Positions 1 through 8,598 of a DNA stretch of 64,000 nt are shown in pieces (the first letter of the stretch is position 1; each line of letters opens with the position of its first letter). This DNA comes from Sandaracinus sp964481145 (GTDB lineage Bacteria > Myxococcota_A > Polyangia > Polyangiales > Sandaracinaceae), in NCBI GenBank assembly GCA_964481145.1, contig CAYZTA010000017.1:30338-94337 (forward strand). The letters run 5' to 3'. Both the position numbers and the translations under genes were made by a program. The notes below the pieces were generated by a model. That model had not been told where the DNA came from, made no database searches, and was given only the letters and a program-made list of their open reading frames with translations.

Positions 1-55
1 TCTACCGCACCTCCCAATCGCCGTCTGGCCTCTTTCGGACGCAGTGCCAACGACT

Positions 56-328
56 TCATCGGACCGATTCTCTCGCGAACCTCCTCTCGAGATAGGCGAC
101 GATGTCTCGCGACTCGGGCATCCACTCATGCTCCCCATCACGGCCGATGCGCATCACAGGCACCGTTCGCCTCCCTCGCGCCGCGACGAGCTCCTGCATG
201 TGTCGAGGTTCCCTCAGCACGTTGCGCATCTCGACTTGTACATCCAGTCGATCGAGTGCGCGAATCACTCGACCGCAGGCAGGACATCCGTCGTAATAAT
301 AGAGAGCGAGATCGTCAGGAGTATGCAT
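56..328 (-). CDS. Glutaredoxin/thioredoxin-fold protein (CPAC)
   Basis: A 90-residue protein with a dithiol CPAC motif at residues 15-18, directly after a hydrophobic/Tyr-rich first strand, and a cis-proline loop (TVPVM) at residues 55-59. This is the usual layout and length of a bacterial glutaredoxin. It has no signal peptide, so it is probably a cytosolic thiol-disulfide oxidoreductase that uses glutathione. It is divergent from the glutathione reductase gene, with about 60 bases between the two starts, which fits a shared redox role. The precise subfamily (class 1 Grx or the GST-N-like glutaredoxin group) cannot be fixed by eye. Confidence 0.85.
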   Translation of the reverse strand: MHTPDDLALYYYDGCPACGRVIRALDRLDVQVEMRNVLREPRHMQELVAARGRRTVPVMRIGRDGEHEWMPESRDIVAYLERRFARESVR

Positions 329-388
329 CGGCGTACGTACGAACTATGGTGCATCGAACCATTCCCCGGAAGTGGGTAGGAGCAAACC

Positions 389-1762
389 TTGGCACAACGA
401 TTCGACTTCGACCTCTTCGTGATCGGTGGCGGTTCCGGCGGCGTGCGATTGGCCCGTACTGCGGGTGCACTCGGGGCCAAGGTCGCGCTCGCCGAAGAAG
501 CAAAGCTTGGTGGCACCTGCGTCAACGTCGGTTGCGTACCGAAAAAATTATTCGTGTACGCCTCTCGAATCGCACACGAGCTGGTCGATGCAGCAGGGTT
601 CGGCTGGCAGATCGACCCCCCGCGCTTCGATTGGAAGACCTTGCGGACCAACGAAGAAAGAGAGGTCGCGCGCCTGAACGGCATCTACCAACGACTTCTC
701 GATCACTCCGAAGTCGAAACTTTGCATGCCCGCGCCACCCTCATCGGCCCCCATACGGTGCGCGTCGGTGAACGAGAGATCACCGCCGAACGCATCGCCA
801 TTGCCACCGGCTCAGCCCCCCGTCGCCCCGACATCCCCGGAGCCGAGCTCGGCATGATCTCCGACGACGTCTTTGGACTCAACGAATTGCCTCGTTCGAT
901 CGCCATCGTCGGCGCCGGATATATCGCCTGCGAGTTCGCTTCGATATTCCGCGCTCTCGGCGTGGAGACGACACTCATCGCGCGCGGCGCACGGCTCTTG
1001 CCACATTTCGACCAAGAGTGTGGATTGTTCCTCCAGAACGAAATGTCGCACTCGGACATCCACATCGTGTGCGAGAGACACGTCATGAGCCTCGAAACAC
1101 GAGGCGACCGAATTGCGTGTGTGCTCGATACTCCTTTGGCCGATGGGACTTCCAACATCATCGCCGAGAAAGTGCTCTTCGCGATCGGCCGACACCCACG
1201 CACGGACGCGGTCATGAGCAAGGAGATCGAGATCAAGCAATTGGCCGATGGCGCCCTTGCGGTCGACGCTGAATATCGCACTTCGATTCCTTCGATTCAC
1301 GCCTTGGGCGACGTCATCGGACGCATTCAACTCACGCCCGTGGCTCTGGCAGAGGCCACCGCATTGGCCCACACACTCTTTGGCGGCAAGGGCCGTGTCG
1401 AAGTCGACTACGGCGACATCCCAACAGCGGTATTCACGACACCGGAAGTGGCGAGTGTCGGCATGACCGAAGCGCATGCCCGCTCACGGCATGACATCGA
1501 TGTCTTTCGAAGCGACTTCCGCCCTCTCATGCACACCGTCTCGGGGCGCAACACGCGCACGCTCATGAAGCTCGTCGTCGATCGCGAAACCGATCGCGTA
1601 CTCGGGGCTCATATCGTGGGCGAAGGCGCAGGTGAAATGATGCAGCTCATCGCGGTGGCGATGAAAGCTGGCGCGACCAAGCATCACTTCGATATGACGA
1701 TCGGCATTCACCCCACGAGCGCCGAAGAGCTCGTCACGATGCGTTCACCTGCCGCTCGCTGA
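389..1762 (+). CDS. gor: Glutathione-disulfide reductase
   Basis: A 457-residue FAD/NAD(P)-dependent disulfide reductase of family-typical length. An N-terminal FAD-binding GGGSGG loop lies at residues 13-18. The redox-active disulfide motif GGTCVNVGCVPKK has its two Cys at 44 and 49. A second nucleotide-binding loop (GAGYIACEFA) follows mid-protein, and the C-terminal HPTSAEE motif supplies the catalytic His441/Glu446 pair. The Cys-motif spelling and the HPTSAEE ending point to glutathione reductase rather than lipoamide dehydrogenase or mercuric reductase. The start is TTG at 389, supported by a GTAGGAG ribosome binding site seven to ten bases upstream; no in-frame ATG lies near. It should reduce GSSG with NADPH and so feed the divergent glutaredoxin. 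Confidence 0.93.
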   Translation: MAQRFDFDLFVIGGGSGGVRLARTAGALGAKVALAEEAKLGGTCVNVGCVPKKLFVYASRIAHELVDAAGFGWQIDPPRFDWKTLRTNEEREVARLNGIYQRLLDHSEVETLHARATLIGPHTVRVGEREITAERIAIATGSAPRRPDIPGAELGMISDDVFGLNELPRSIAIVGAGYIACEFASIFRALGVETTLIARGARLLPHFDQECGLFLQNEMSHSDIHIVCERHVMSLETRGDRIACVLDTPLADGTSNIIAEKVLFAIGRHPRTDAVMSKEIEIKQLADGALAVDAEYRTSIPSIHALGDVIGRIQLTPVALAEATALAHTLFGGKGRVEVDYGDIPTAVFTTPEVASVGMTEAHARSRHDIDVFRSDFRPLMHTVSGRNTRTLMKLVVDRETDRVLGAHIVGEGAGEMMQLIAVAMKAGATKHHFDMTIGIHPTSAEELVTMRSPAAR

Positions 1763-1773
1763 TTTTCATCAGC
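1758..1773 (+). terminator. Small hairpin at the gor stop codon
   Basis: GCTGAT-TTTC-ATCAGC forms a perfect six-base stem that overlaps the gor stop codon. No T-run follows, so it may be a weak terminator, an mRNA-end structure or chance. Confidence 0.3.
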
Positions 1774-1815
1774 CGGTTCGCCTCGAGCGACCCTTCTTTG
1801 CGCTATCGTCACTGC

Positions 1816-2427
1816 ATGATGGTCAAAACATTCATTGCCCCTCTGGCGTTGTTTCTCCTTGCCGCATGCGGAGCCACGCAGAGCCCGAGAGCCTCGACCG
1901 ATGGTGCGCGGCCAACGGAAACGTTCCGCGCACATCACGCCGAGATCAAAAACAAGCTCGATGACGCTGCCGCACATGCGATGGCACTTTCGTCCGCAAC
2001 GCCCGAAGAGGCGAGCGAGCTCTTTCATCGCATCGTGCATTTCTTTCATCACGAGCTGATCCCGCACGCCGAGGCCGAAGAGCGAATCCTTTATGCTGCC
2101 GCGGATCGTCTCGTGCAGACCGCGCACGGTCGCCGCTATACCGATGCGCTTCGCTACGAACACACCGTGATCGCACGACAGGTCCAAGCGCTCCACGCGG
2201 CGATGCAGCGAGATGATCGATCTCCCGAAGCCATCGATGAGTTCCAGCGTCGGACGCTCGAGCTCGTGGGGCTCATCGATGCGCATTTCGGCGTCGAGGA
2301 GAACGTCGTCCTCACGGCATTCGACGAGCAGATGAGCGCAGAAGAGTTCGATCGCGAAGTCGTCCAGCCGATGCACGCAGAGAGTGGCGGAGCGGCGCAT
2401 CATCACGGTGAACACGCTCACGAATAG
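1816..2427 (+). CDS. Hemerythrin-domain lipoprotein
   Basis: A 203-residue exported protein. The first 18 residues are a lipoprotein signal peptide ending in the lipobox LLAAC, so it should be anchored in the inner or outer membrane. The mature part is helical and His/Glu-rich, with the spacing of a hemerythrin HHE domain: an HHAEIK helix, HHELIPHAEAEE, a later RYEH and HFGVEEN. These His and acidic residues would form a di-iron site for O2 or NO binding or iron handling. The tail is His-rich (AHHHGEHAHE). The start was set at the ATG at 1816 (ATGATG); an upstream in-frame TTG at 1798 would only lengthen the signal peptide. Confidence 0.75.
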   Translation: MMVKTFIAPLALFLLAACGATQSPRASTDGARPTETFRAHHAEIKNKLDDAAAHAMALSSATPEEASELFHRIVHFFHHELIPHAEAEERILYAAADRLVQTAHGRRYTDALRYEHTVIARQVQALHAAMQRDDRSPEAIDEFQRRTLELVGLIDAHFGVEENVVLTAFDEQMSAEEFDREVVQPMHAESGGAAHHHGEHAHE

Positions 2428-2464
2428 CGATTTCGCCAAACCACCCGCGTGCAATGAGAGGCAA

Positions 2465-3556
2465 TCAGCACCCTTCCAGTCCTTCGGCCAACTCACCCCA
2501 GTGCTCCCTCATAGACTCGCACAAGAGCGTGACATCTTCGTCGGATGGCAGTGTCCTGACCAAGTGGTTCACGAAGTCGATCGGGTGTACGTCCGTGCTC
2601 GCGAGGAGTTCCGGACGCCAGCTTGCCAATGCATGGAACGCCATTCGTGCAACTGCGTGCATACGAACGTGTTGATCATCCGTGTGCGGGCTCGTTTTCT
2701 CGACGTACGAATAAAGACTGCTCACCAACACCGAGCCCAGCGGGTATCGATGACCCTCATAAGCAGTGATCTCCGTCTCGAGACTCCAAACCTGCCGAGT
2801 CCGAGGATCTCGAAACGCAAGAGCCGTCACATAAGGCTCTGGAATCGCGTCTTCGAAAGCATGGAAATCGAGCGTCGCTCCAAAAGCGAACACATCCGCG
2901 AGCCCCTCGTTGAGCGCGTTGACGCCGGGTCCAGAAAGATCCGGCTGCAACAGGGAAAACATCGCGTGGCCGACCTCGTGTGTCAGGATGAATTGACTCG
3001 CCGCCATCGGAATTTTGGCCCCCGCGAAACGATGATTGGGAAAAATGAAAAAACCGGGATTCTTGCCTCCCGGCAAAAACCCTGCGTTGTCGCTGATAAA
3101 AAGCGCAAATGGGCCCACTGGGGCAAGACCCACGCGACTGTGAATCAGCACGGGATATGGGTTGTTCGGAGCCTCCACGATCTCACCCAAACCCAAGGTC
3201 TCGTAATATGAATACGCAAGCTCGAAGTGATACGCGGCTGTGAACGCCACGAGCGTCGGATAATCGAGAGGAAAGAGTCCGTCACTCTCGCTGTCGAACG
3301 AAGGGCGAAATGGAGAAGTCAGAGCAAGATCGTCGCTGTGACCAAACCCCGACCGAAAGGAAAAGTGCTCTGTTTGAAGCGGAGATGTCGTCACGGTGGG
3401 TATCGAACGCAGCTCGAGGCCGTATCTTCTGTCTTCGGACGAACCCAGGTTCGTGATCACGTATACGTCCTGAGGTCCGGCCTGCACATCGAATGCACAA
3501 CCGGATGGGAGCCAACACAAGGTCACCGCGATAGACAAGGCATACACGGTTTTCAT
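2465..3556 (-). CDS. Zinc metalloprotease-like lipoprotein (HExxH)
   Basis: A 363-residue protein with a lipoprotein signal peptide (lipobox LPSGC, Cys20). The active site is a gluzincin-type pair: HEVGH at residues 193-197 and a downstream NEGLAD motif with Glu217, matching HExxH plus a distal Glu ligand. No closer peptidase family can be named from the sequence alone. The start at 3556 is chosen because GGGAGAAG lies just upstream; the open frame extends further but overlaps the next gene. It is the last gene of a four-gene minus-strand run of exported proteins, 16 bases after the preceding gene, so it is probably cotranscribed and acts at the cell surface. Confidence 0.7.
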   Translation of the reverse strand: MKTVYALSIAVTLCWLPSGCAFDVQAGPQDVYVITNLGSSEDRRYGLELRSIPTVTTSPLQTEHFSFRSGFGHSDDLALTSPFRPSFDSESDGLFPLDYPTLVAFTAAYHFELAYSYYETLGLGEIVEAPNNPYPVLIHSRVGLAPVGPFALFISDNAGFLPGGKNPGFFIFPNHRFAGAKIPMAASQFILTHEVGHAMFSLLQPDLSGPGVNALNEGLADVFAFGATLDFHAFEDAIPEPYVTALAFRDPRTRQVWSLETEITAYEGHRYPLGSVLVSSLYSYVEKTSPHTDDQHVRMHAVARMAFHALASWRPELLASTDVHPIDFVNHLVRTLPSDEDVTLLCESMREHWGELAEGLEGC

Positions 3557-3572
3557 CTTTCTTCTCCCATCC

Positions 3573-4280
3573 TCAGCTACGAGAGCCGAAATATCCGCCC
3601 AAGAACAGCTGAACTCGAACGCCATCAGGCCCGGGCCCTATGCTCTCCGATGCGACGTCACCCTGCCCACCGGCATGGGTGAGGACGGCCGTCTGTATGA
3701 AGAAGCTCGTGTCGGACCCCGTGTACAAGTCCAGCCCTATGGCGAGTCCAGTATCGATGCTCAGCCCCTCATCGATGCTGCGGTGATAATATCCAATCGC
3801 AAAAGGGATCCCGAACACCAACGCGAATCCGCTCTCTTCGAGTTGGAAGAGGAATGGAAGGCTCCAAAACTGCATCATCCATCCTTCACCGCCGGGCAGA
3901 ATCCGCCGACCATTCTCTCCCAAAAAACTTAGTGTTACATATTGACCTTCCAGGCCGAAGCTCGTCGACAGGGTCACGCGATCGCCAGTAAACAGACGAA
4001 GTTTCGCGTCCGCACGGAGACCCGAGTTCCACGCACTCAGGCCCACGTCCACGCCATCAGCCACGCCGACTCGAAGACTCGCGGCGAGCGTTGGTAGAGG
4101 TACATACGCTTGGCCATCGACAGCTCCGCCGATATTGAAGCTCACGTGCCCCTGAACACGGCCAGGAGCGAGGGTATCAGCTCGCTGGATGAGCGCTGGG
4201 CCTGCGCAACCATGCGCAACCATGGAGGCGACGAGCACAGGGGCACAACGGAGAATGGAGGACGTACATCGGACATTCAC
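3573..4280 (-). CDS. Predicted outer-membrane barrel-like lipoprotein
   Basis: A 235-residue protein that I do not recognise as a named family. It starts with a signal peptide that has a possible lipobox (VAHGC near residue 25). The rest is rich in alternating hydrophobic/polar stretches and Gly/aromatic residues (for example GLEGQYVTLSF, FALVFGIPFAIGYY, VRVQLFLGGYFG), the pattern of antiparallel beta strands in an outer-membrane barrel. It sits 16 bases upstream of the metalloprotease and 21 bases downstream of another barrel-like gene, on the same strand, which suggests an operon of surface proteins. Confidence 0.6.
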   Translation of the reverse strand: MNVRCTSSILRCAPVLVASMVAHGCAGPALIQRADTLAPGRVQGHVSFNIGGAVDGQAYVPLPTLAASLRVGVADGVDVGLSAWNSGLRADAKLRLFTGDRVTLSTSFGLEGQYVTLSFLGENGRRILPGGEGWMMQFWSLPFLFQLEESGFALVFGIPFAIGYYHRSIDEGLSIDTGLAIGLDLYTGSDTSFFIQTAVLTHAGGQGDVASESIGPGPDGVRVQLFLGGYFGSRS

Positions 4281-4301
4281 GACACATACCTCGACGTCAA
4301 A

Positions 4302-4898
4302 TCAGAAGGAGAAGAGGACCCGGGCCGAGCCACCCACACCGATGCCGCTTCTCTCAGCAACGACATCGATACTGGTGCGCACGCCGACCAACCCCGTGGT
4401 CAGCATCACTCCAGCGCTCAGGAACGCGAATGGCCCGAACTTGTCACGGGCTTGCGAACCCCCGAATGGAGCTTGATGACGGATGAACTCGTGGATGAGT
4501 CCCAGCCCAAGCTCGCCAAAGATCAAGAGGGGTCGTGTGAGCTGGTGACGTGCGGTCAACGCCACCGAGGGACGCTGCGAAAACCGAAGGGTGTTCGTAC
4601 CATCAGGTCCTTCTATATCCCAGCGCACACCGTAGGAGAACGAAACTCCGACATTCGGATGGAAGTACCAGCCAAAGGAAGCATCCAATCCATAGAAAGG
4701 GCGTGTTCGACCGGTGGTCTGCGGCAATACCAACACGCCGGGACCCAACGACACGACGAACTCCTGCGATAGGCCATCGACCGGCAATGGGGCATCTTCA
4801 ACGGCCTCCGTGGCCTGTGCCTGAGCTGATGTCTGACAGATCACACATAAAAGCAAAATGGCGAAGGCGACCGCAACCCGGTTCGAATCGAACTGCAT
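4302..4898 (-). CDS. Predicted outer-membrane beta-barrel protein
   Basis: A 198-residue exported protein of unknown function. A signal peptide (hydrophobic AVAFAILLLCVICQ, cleavage after AQA) is followed by repeated amphipathic strands ending in aromatic/Phe residues, and the C-terminal residue is Phe (VLFSF), typical of proteins inserted by the BAM machinery. The start at 4898 is the first Met directly before the signal peptide; the frame is open 54 bases further up without signal-like sequence. It lies in the same minus-strand run as its two downstream neighbours. Confidence 0.6.
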   Translation of the reverse strand: MQFDSNRVAVAFAILLLCVICQTSAQAQATEAVEDAPLPVDGLSQEFVVSLGPGVLVLPQTTGRTRPFYGLDASFGWYFHPNVGVSFSYGVRWDIEGPDGTNTLRFSQRPSVALTARHQLTRPLLIFGELGLGLIHEFIRHQAPFGGSQARDKFGPFAFLSAGVMLTTGLVGVRTSIDVVAERSGIGVGGSARVLFSF

Positions 4899-4990
4899 AG
4901 AAGTGTCTTGATTCAAGTGCTTCGAAACAACTCGCACAGCGTGTGTGGTCAAGACGTTTGACGACCTTTGATTGGCTCACAAAAAGTTCG

Positions 4991-5761
4991 TCAAAAAGGG
5001 TTCGACTGGATGCAGCCGGACACGCCGCCAAACATGTCACTGAATTGGCAGGCTCCACCAGGGCCGCAATCTGCGTTGGTGGAGCAATCGAGAACACAGC
5101 CAAACAAAGAACAACGCGGCGTTGCGGCGACGCCGCGGCGCGGCAAACAATCCGCGTCCGTGTCACAGGGCAACAAACACTGACAACCAGACTCATGATT
5201 GCCGTCTGCCCCAAACACCGAGAGACTCTCACCCTCACACGAAGCGCCACTGCAGCTGGGCCAAGGATCGATTTCGTCGGTGCACACCGTCACTTCAAAG
5301 AGGCCCGATCCGGAAACAAGCAATTCTTGCTGCTGCATGAAGAGCGGCACCGCTGCACCACCGACCTCCACGCGCCCCAGCCTTTGCGTGGGTTCTCCAT
5401 TGCACCCACAAGGCAGCGCGGCATCGCGCGTCAAGATGGCTTCGGAGCAGCTCGTGTCGACACAAGCCCCGTCGTTCACTCTCACGGAGATGGTCGCTCG
5501 CCACTCGCGGGAGGGGCGCGAGATGCGCACCCACTGTCCAGTCATCGGCTGTTCGCGGCCATCACCGAGTGATCGCGTACATGCAACCGACGAACTGCCG
5601 CTGACCAAAAGGCTGACGCAGCTCCCAGGAGCCAACGGAGCCTCGATCGTGGGCGCACGCAGGCAAGCCTCGACCGACTCAGATCCACCGATGAGAAACG
5701 TCTCCTCGACGCAGCCAAGTGCCAAAACGACAATTCCGGGTACGATGAGTTCAGCCCGCAT
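4991..5761 (-). CDS. Cys-rich lipoprotein, unknown function
   Basis: A 256-residue predicted lipoprotein (lipobox ALGC, Cys17). The middle is a beta-rich domain. The last 80 residues are Cys-rich, with two copies of a CDTDADC / CSTNADC type motif separated by about 25 residues. Such short disulfide-rich modules are common at the ends of secreted myxobacterial proteins. No catalytic motif is seen. It is the first gene of the minus-strand exported-protein run and is divergent from the ECF sigma factor. A 92-base gap to the next gene leaves room for a separate promoter. Confidence 0.6.
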   Translation of the reverse strand: MRAELIVPGIVVLALGCVEETFLIGGSESVEACLRAPTIEAPLAPGSCVSLLVSGSSSVACTRSLGDGREQPMTGQWVRISRPSREWRATISVRVNDGACVDTSCSEAILTRDAALPCGCNGEPTQRLGRVEVGGAAVPLFMQQQELLVSGSGLFEVTVCTDEIDPWPSCSGASCEGESLSVFGADGNHESGCQCLLPCDTDADCLPRRGVAATPRCSLFGCVLDCSTNADCGPGGACQFSDMFGGVSGCIQSNPF

Positions 5762-5858
5762 TTTTGAAAGGATGCTCGACCCCCTCCCATTGGCTCAACG
5801 GCCGCACGATTTTTTGAGCCGGTTTGGAAGCCTCAGGTCTCCTTTACCTGGAGTTGTC

Positions 5859-6479
5859 TTGAGTCCACCCGCCATCCCATCCTCTTCGCCTGTTCTCTCC
5901 GATATCACTGAACTGCCAACGATATCATTTCATGCGGACAGCGAACTCGTAGAACGCGCGCGCAACGGCGATCGTTGGGCGGAGGAAGCGCTGTATCGTC
6001 GTCATGTTCGCGCTGTGACGAACGCCGTCACTCGGCTGCTCGGTCGCGTGGTCGACGCCGACGACGTGATCCAAGAAACATTCGTACGAGCCTTCGAACG
6101 GATTCACGAAGTCCGCGATGGAGTCGCTTTCCGCGCGTGGGTACAACGCATCGCGGTCACGCTTTGTCATAGTCGCTTTCGACGGAACAAGTTGATGCGG
6201 ATGCTCGGCCTCGATCGAGGAAATGACGACGCCACCATGGACGCACTGGCGAGCCAAGGAAGTCGTCCGGATCTGTCGGCAGAATTGCGAGAGATCGAGA
6301 GGACGCTCCAAACGCTGCCTTTGGCATCTCGTTCGGCTTGGATTCTCCATCGTGTCGAGGGATGGACCCTTCACGAGACCGCCAACGCGCTCGATATTTC
6401 GCTCGCGACCGCCAAGCGTCGTCTTGCGGAAGCCGACTTGCGGATGAGCAAGCTCCGCGATGAGGATCGAGGAGCGTGA
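5859..6479 (+). CDS. ECF-type RNA polymerase sigma factor
   Basis: An approximately 206-residue protein with a sigma region 2 (ALYRRHVRAVTNAVTRLLGR, then DADDVIQETFVRAFERI) and a C-terminal region 4 helix-turn-helix (GWTLHETANALDISLATAKR). It should direct RNA polymerase to a small regulon. The start was placed at TTG 5859 because GGAG lies five bases upstream and the resulting length is normal for ECF factors. ATG 5772 is also in frame but has poorer spacing, and ATG 5745 overlaps the divergent gene. Its stop overlaps the start of the FecR-like gene (ATGA), so the pair is translationally coupled and the neighbour is the likely anti-sigma regulator. Confidence 0.88.
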   Translation: MSPPAIPSSSPVLSDITELPTISFHADSELVERARNGDRWAEEALYRRHVRAVTNAVTRLLGRVVDADDVIQETFVRAFERIHEVRDGVAFRAWVQRIAVTLCHSRFRRNKLMRMLGLDRGNDDATMDALASQGSRPDLSAELREIERTLQTLPLASRSAWILHRVEGWTLHETANALDISLATAKRRLAEADLRMSKLRDEDRGA

Positions 6480-7639
6480 TGAGCGGCCTCGACCCGAACA
6501 TGATTCGAGACATCCTTCCCGATGCGCACGACGAAGCGCGGACCACTCGCAATTGGGAGGGGATTTTTTGGCGCCGGCAACGTTTTGCTCGGGCAAAGCG
6601 TCCATGGCTGCTCGCGTGCGCCGGTGGATTTGCGGTCGCTTTGACCGCATTCATCGGGTGGATCGCGAGGGCTCCTGAGGGTCCGGCGCGGCTGACCGTA
6701 CATGGAGGGGACGCCATTCCTGAGATCATCGCCGATCGCGTTCTGCTCTCTGACGGATCGCGAGTCGAGATCTCATCTGGAGGACGCCTCGAACTTCTCG
6801 AGAACGGCCCGGATCGCATCCGCTGGTGGCTTCGCGAAGGGCGCGCCGAATTCGATGTCACGCCTGATGGACCACGACGATGGGTGATCGAAACTCACCT
6901 CATCACCGTCGAAGTGTTGGGCACAGTCTTCTCCGTCGAAGAGAGTGAGCATGACGTGCGCGTGCGCGTCGAACGCGGAATCGTATTGGTCCGTGGTGAG
7001 CGCGTGCCCGAAGGCATGCGTCGCCTCGTCAGAGGTGACGAGATCACGGTCCCCATCCACGACGACTCCGTATCGGTGGCTCACGATGATGCAGACGAGC
7101 AAGTCGGCAGTCAGCTCGATGTGCCACTTTTGGACGAACCTTCGAGCGACGCTCCGAACGGCGACCCCACGTCCCGGCAACGGCAGAGCTCGCTCGAACA
7201 CGTTGAACGTCCCCCGACCATCGAAACACCGAGGCCTAATCTCGATGTACCGGAGATCGAAGTCGTGTCGGTGCGCGAACGCTTTCATCGAGCCGATACA
7301 CTGCGCGCGCAGGGACGCTTGGACGAAGCTGTCGCGCTGCTCGATGCGATCGCAAATGATGTCGGTGCGAGCTCGGAACGTGGCCTTGCGATGCTCACGC
7401 TTGCGCGCATCGAGCTCGACCCCCGTGATCGCCCCGCCATCGCTGCGAATGCATTTGCACGTGCCGTCGCGTTAGGACTGCCCGCGGTTCTCGAAGATGA
7501 CGCGCGGGCACGACGGGTCGAAGCGCTTGCCCGAATCCCGGATCTTTTGGCAGCGCGAGCTGCCGCGGAGGAATATCACCGTTTTCACCCAGAAGGTCGT
7601 TGGCGCGACGAGGTTGACAGGTGGGCCGACTTGCGTTGA
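6476..7639 (+). CDS. FecR-domain/TPR anti-sigma regulator
   Basis: A 387-residue predicted inner-membrane protein. A short cytoplasmic N-terminus with a WEGIFWRRQ stretch leads to one transmembrane helix (about residues 43-65). A periplasmic FecR-like domain follows (about residues 73-175, including VLLSDGSRVEISSGGRLEL and TVEVLGTVFSVEE), then a charged linker and a C-terminal TPR-like helical part (about 265-387). FecR-domain proteins transmit an envelope signal to an ECF factor, and the four-base ATGA overlap with the sigma gene supports this here. The TPR tail is an addition compared with classical FecR and suggests that it binds a periplasmic partner, perhaps the downstream barrel protein. 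Confidence 0.8.
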   Translation: MMSGLDPNMIRDILPDAHDEARTTRNWEGIFWRRQRFARAKRPWLLACAGGFAVALTAFIGWIARAPEGPARLTVHGGDAIPEIIADRVLLSDGSRVEISSGGRLELLENGPDRIRWWLREGRAEFDVTPDGPRRWVIETHLITVEVLGTVFSVEESEHDVRVRVERGIVLVRGERVPEGMRRLVRGDEITVPIHDDSVSVAHDDADEQVGSQLDVPLLDEPSSDAPNGDPTSRQRQSSLEHVERPPTIETPRPNLDVPEIEVVSVRERFHRADTLRAQGRLDEAVALLDAIANDVGASSERGLAMLTLARIELDPRDRPAIAANAFARAVALGLPAVLEDDARARRVEALARIPDLLAARAAAEEYHRFHPEGRWRDEVDRWADLR

Positions 7640-8598
7640 TCGCTATTCTGATCGCGTGGACGCTGGATGCCTTCGCAGCTTCTGCTTTGGGTGATGCAGG
7701 TCTGCGCATCCCGCCCTTTTCGTGTGATGCGGCGCATGTCGACCTCGTCCTTTTGCGGAACTTGCTCATCATCGAGCTAGGCGGAACCAATCTCGATGAT
7801 AGGCATGCACAACTCGAGTTGACGGTGGATCCCGCGATCTGCAATGCCGATGCAATGGTCCTCGAGCTCGTGGTGCGGGATCTTGCGAGCTCACGACTCG
7901 AGCGCATCACCGAGACAATCCCCGAAACCGGGGATTTAGAAACCAGAGCACGAGTCCTCTCGCTTGCGCTCGCGGATCGGGTTCGGCACACCATCGATCG
8001 GTTCGAGGGGCTGCGAGCGACTTCGGTTGCTGTCGAGCCCTCGATGGAGTCCACGACGCAAGGCCAAGAAGCGCCGCCTTCGCCATGGAGTGTCGGTCTC
8101 TCCTCCGAGGGCCGGCTCACTCCGACATCGGGCACGTGGACTCTCGGGATGCGCGCTGACGTGACGTGGCGATGGGACCCTGCATGGCGATTGAGAATCG
8201 ACGCGGGTGCAGCCGGATCACACGGCACGACGCTCCAGCGTGGTGTGCTCGAAAGCGAAGTCGACCTCGTGCTTGCGACCGCAGGCGCCGCACTGGGGCT
8301 GACGATCTTCGATAGCAGCGGTTTCGATCTCCATGGCGCGTTGCGCGCCGAGTTTGGAGTCGTCGCGCTCTTCACGAGATTCCTCGACGAGTTCACAGGA
8401 TCGCAAAGTGTTCCTTTCGGAACTCTCGGATTTTGTATCAGCGGCGCGTGGTGGATTCAGAGAGCGTTCGCGCTCTCGGCCGAATTCCGCCTCTCCGCAG
8501 TGGTGTTTGGTGTTCGCGAGGTCACGCTCACCGGAAATCCGATCGATCTTTCGATTGTGACGCTCGATCTCTTGCTCGGCGTTCGCTTCGGAACGTAA
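7621..8598 (+). CDS. ECF-operon outer-membrane barrel-like protein
   Basis: A 325-residue exported protein starting with GTG at 7621, inside the end of the FecR-like gene (19-base overlap), so it belongs to the same operon. After the signal peptide, an alpha/beta periplasmic domain of about 100 residues contains a stretch ARVLSLALADRVRHTI. A Pro/Glu linker follows, and then a C-terminal half of alternating beta strands resembling a small outer-membrane barrel. The domain order is the same as in the protein at 14864-15919, which also neighbours an ECF sigma factor. The function is unknown. The last 71 bases overlap the convergent acetyltransferase gene. Confidence 0.65.
   Translation: MGRLALIAILIAWTLDAFAASALGDAGLRIPPFSCDAAHVDLVLLRNLLIIELGGTNLDDRHAQLELTVDPAICNADAMVLELVVRDLASSRLERITETIPETGDLETRARVLSLALADRVRHTIDRFEGLRATSVAVEPSMESTTQGQEAPPSPWSVGLSSEGRLTPTSGTWTLGMRADVTWRWDPAWRLRIDAGAAGSHGTTLQRGVLESEVDLVLATAGAALGLTIFDSSGFDLHGALRAEFGVVALFTRFLDEFTGSQSVPFGTLGFCISGAWWIQRAFALSAEFRLSAVVFGVREVTLTGNPIDLSIVTLDLLLGVRFGT

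Noticed and set aside
1..55. Possible end of another gene at the left edge
   Set aside because: Only 55 bases are available before the glutaredoxin stop; nothing can be supported.
2384..3211. Plus-strand frame over the metalloprotease gene
   Set aside because: Antisense to a frame with HEVGH, NEGLAD and a lipobox; no own signal or motif.
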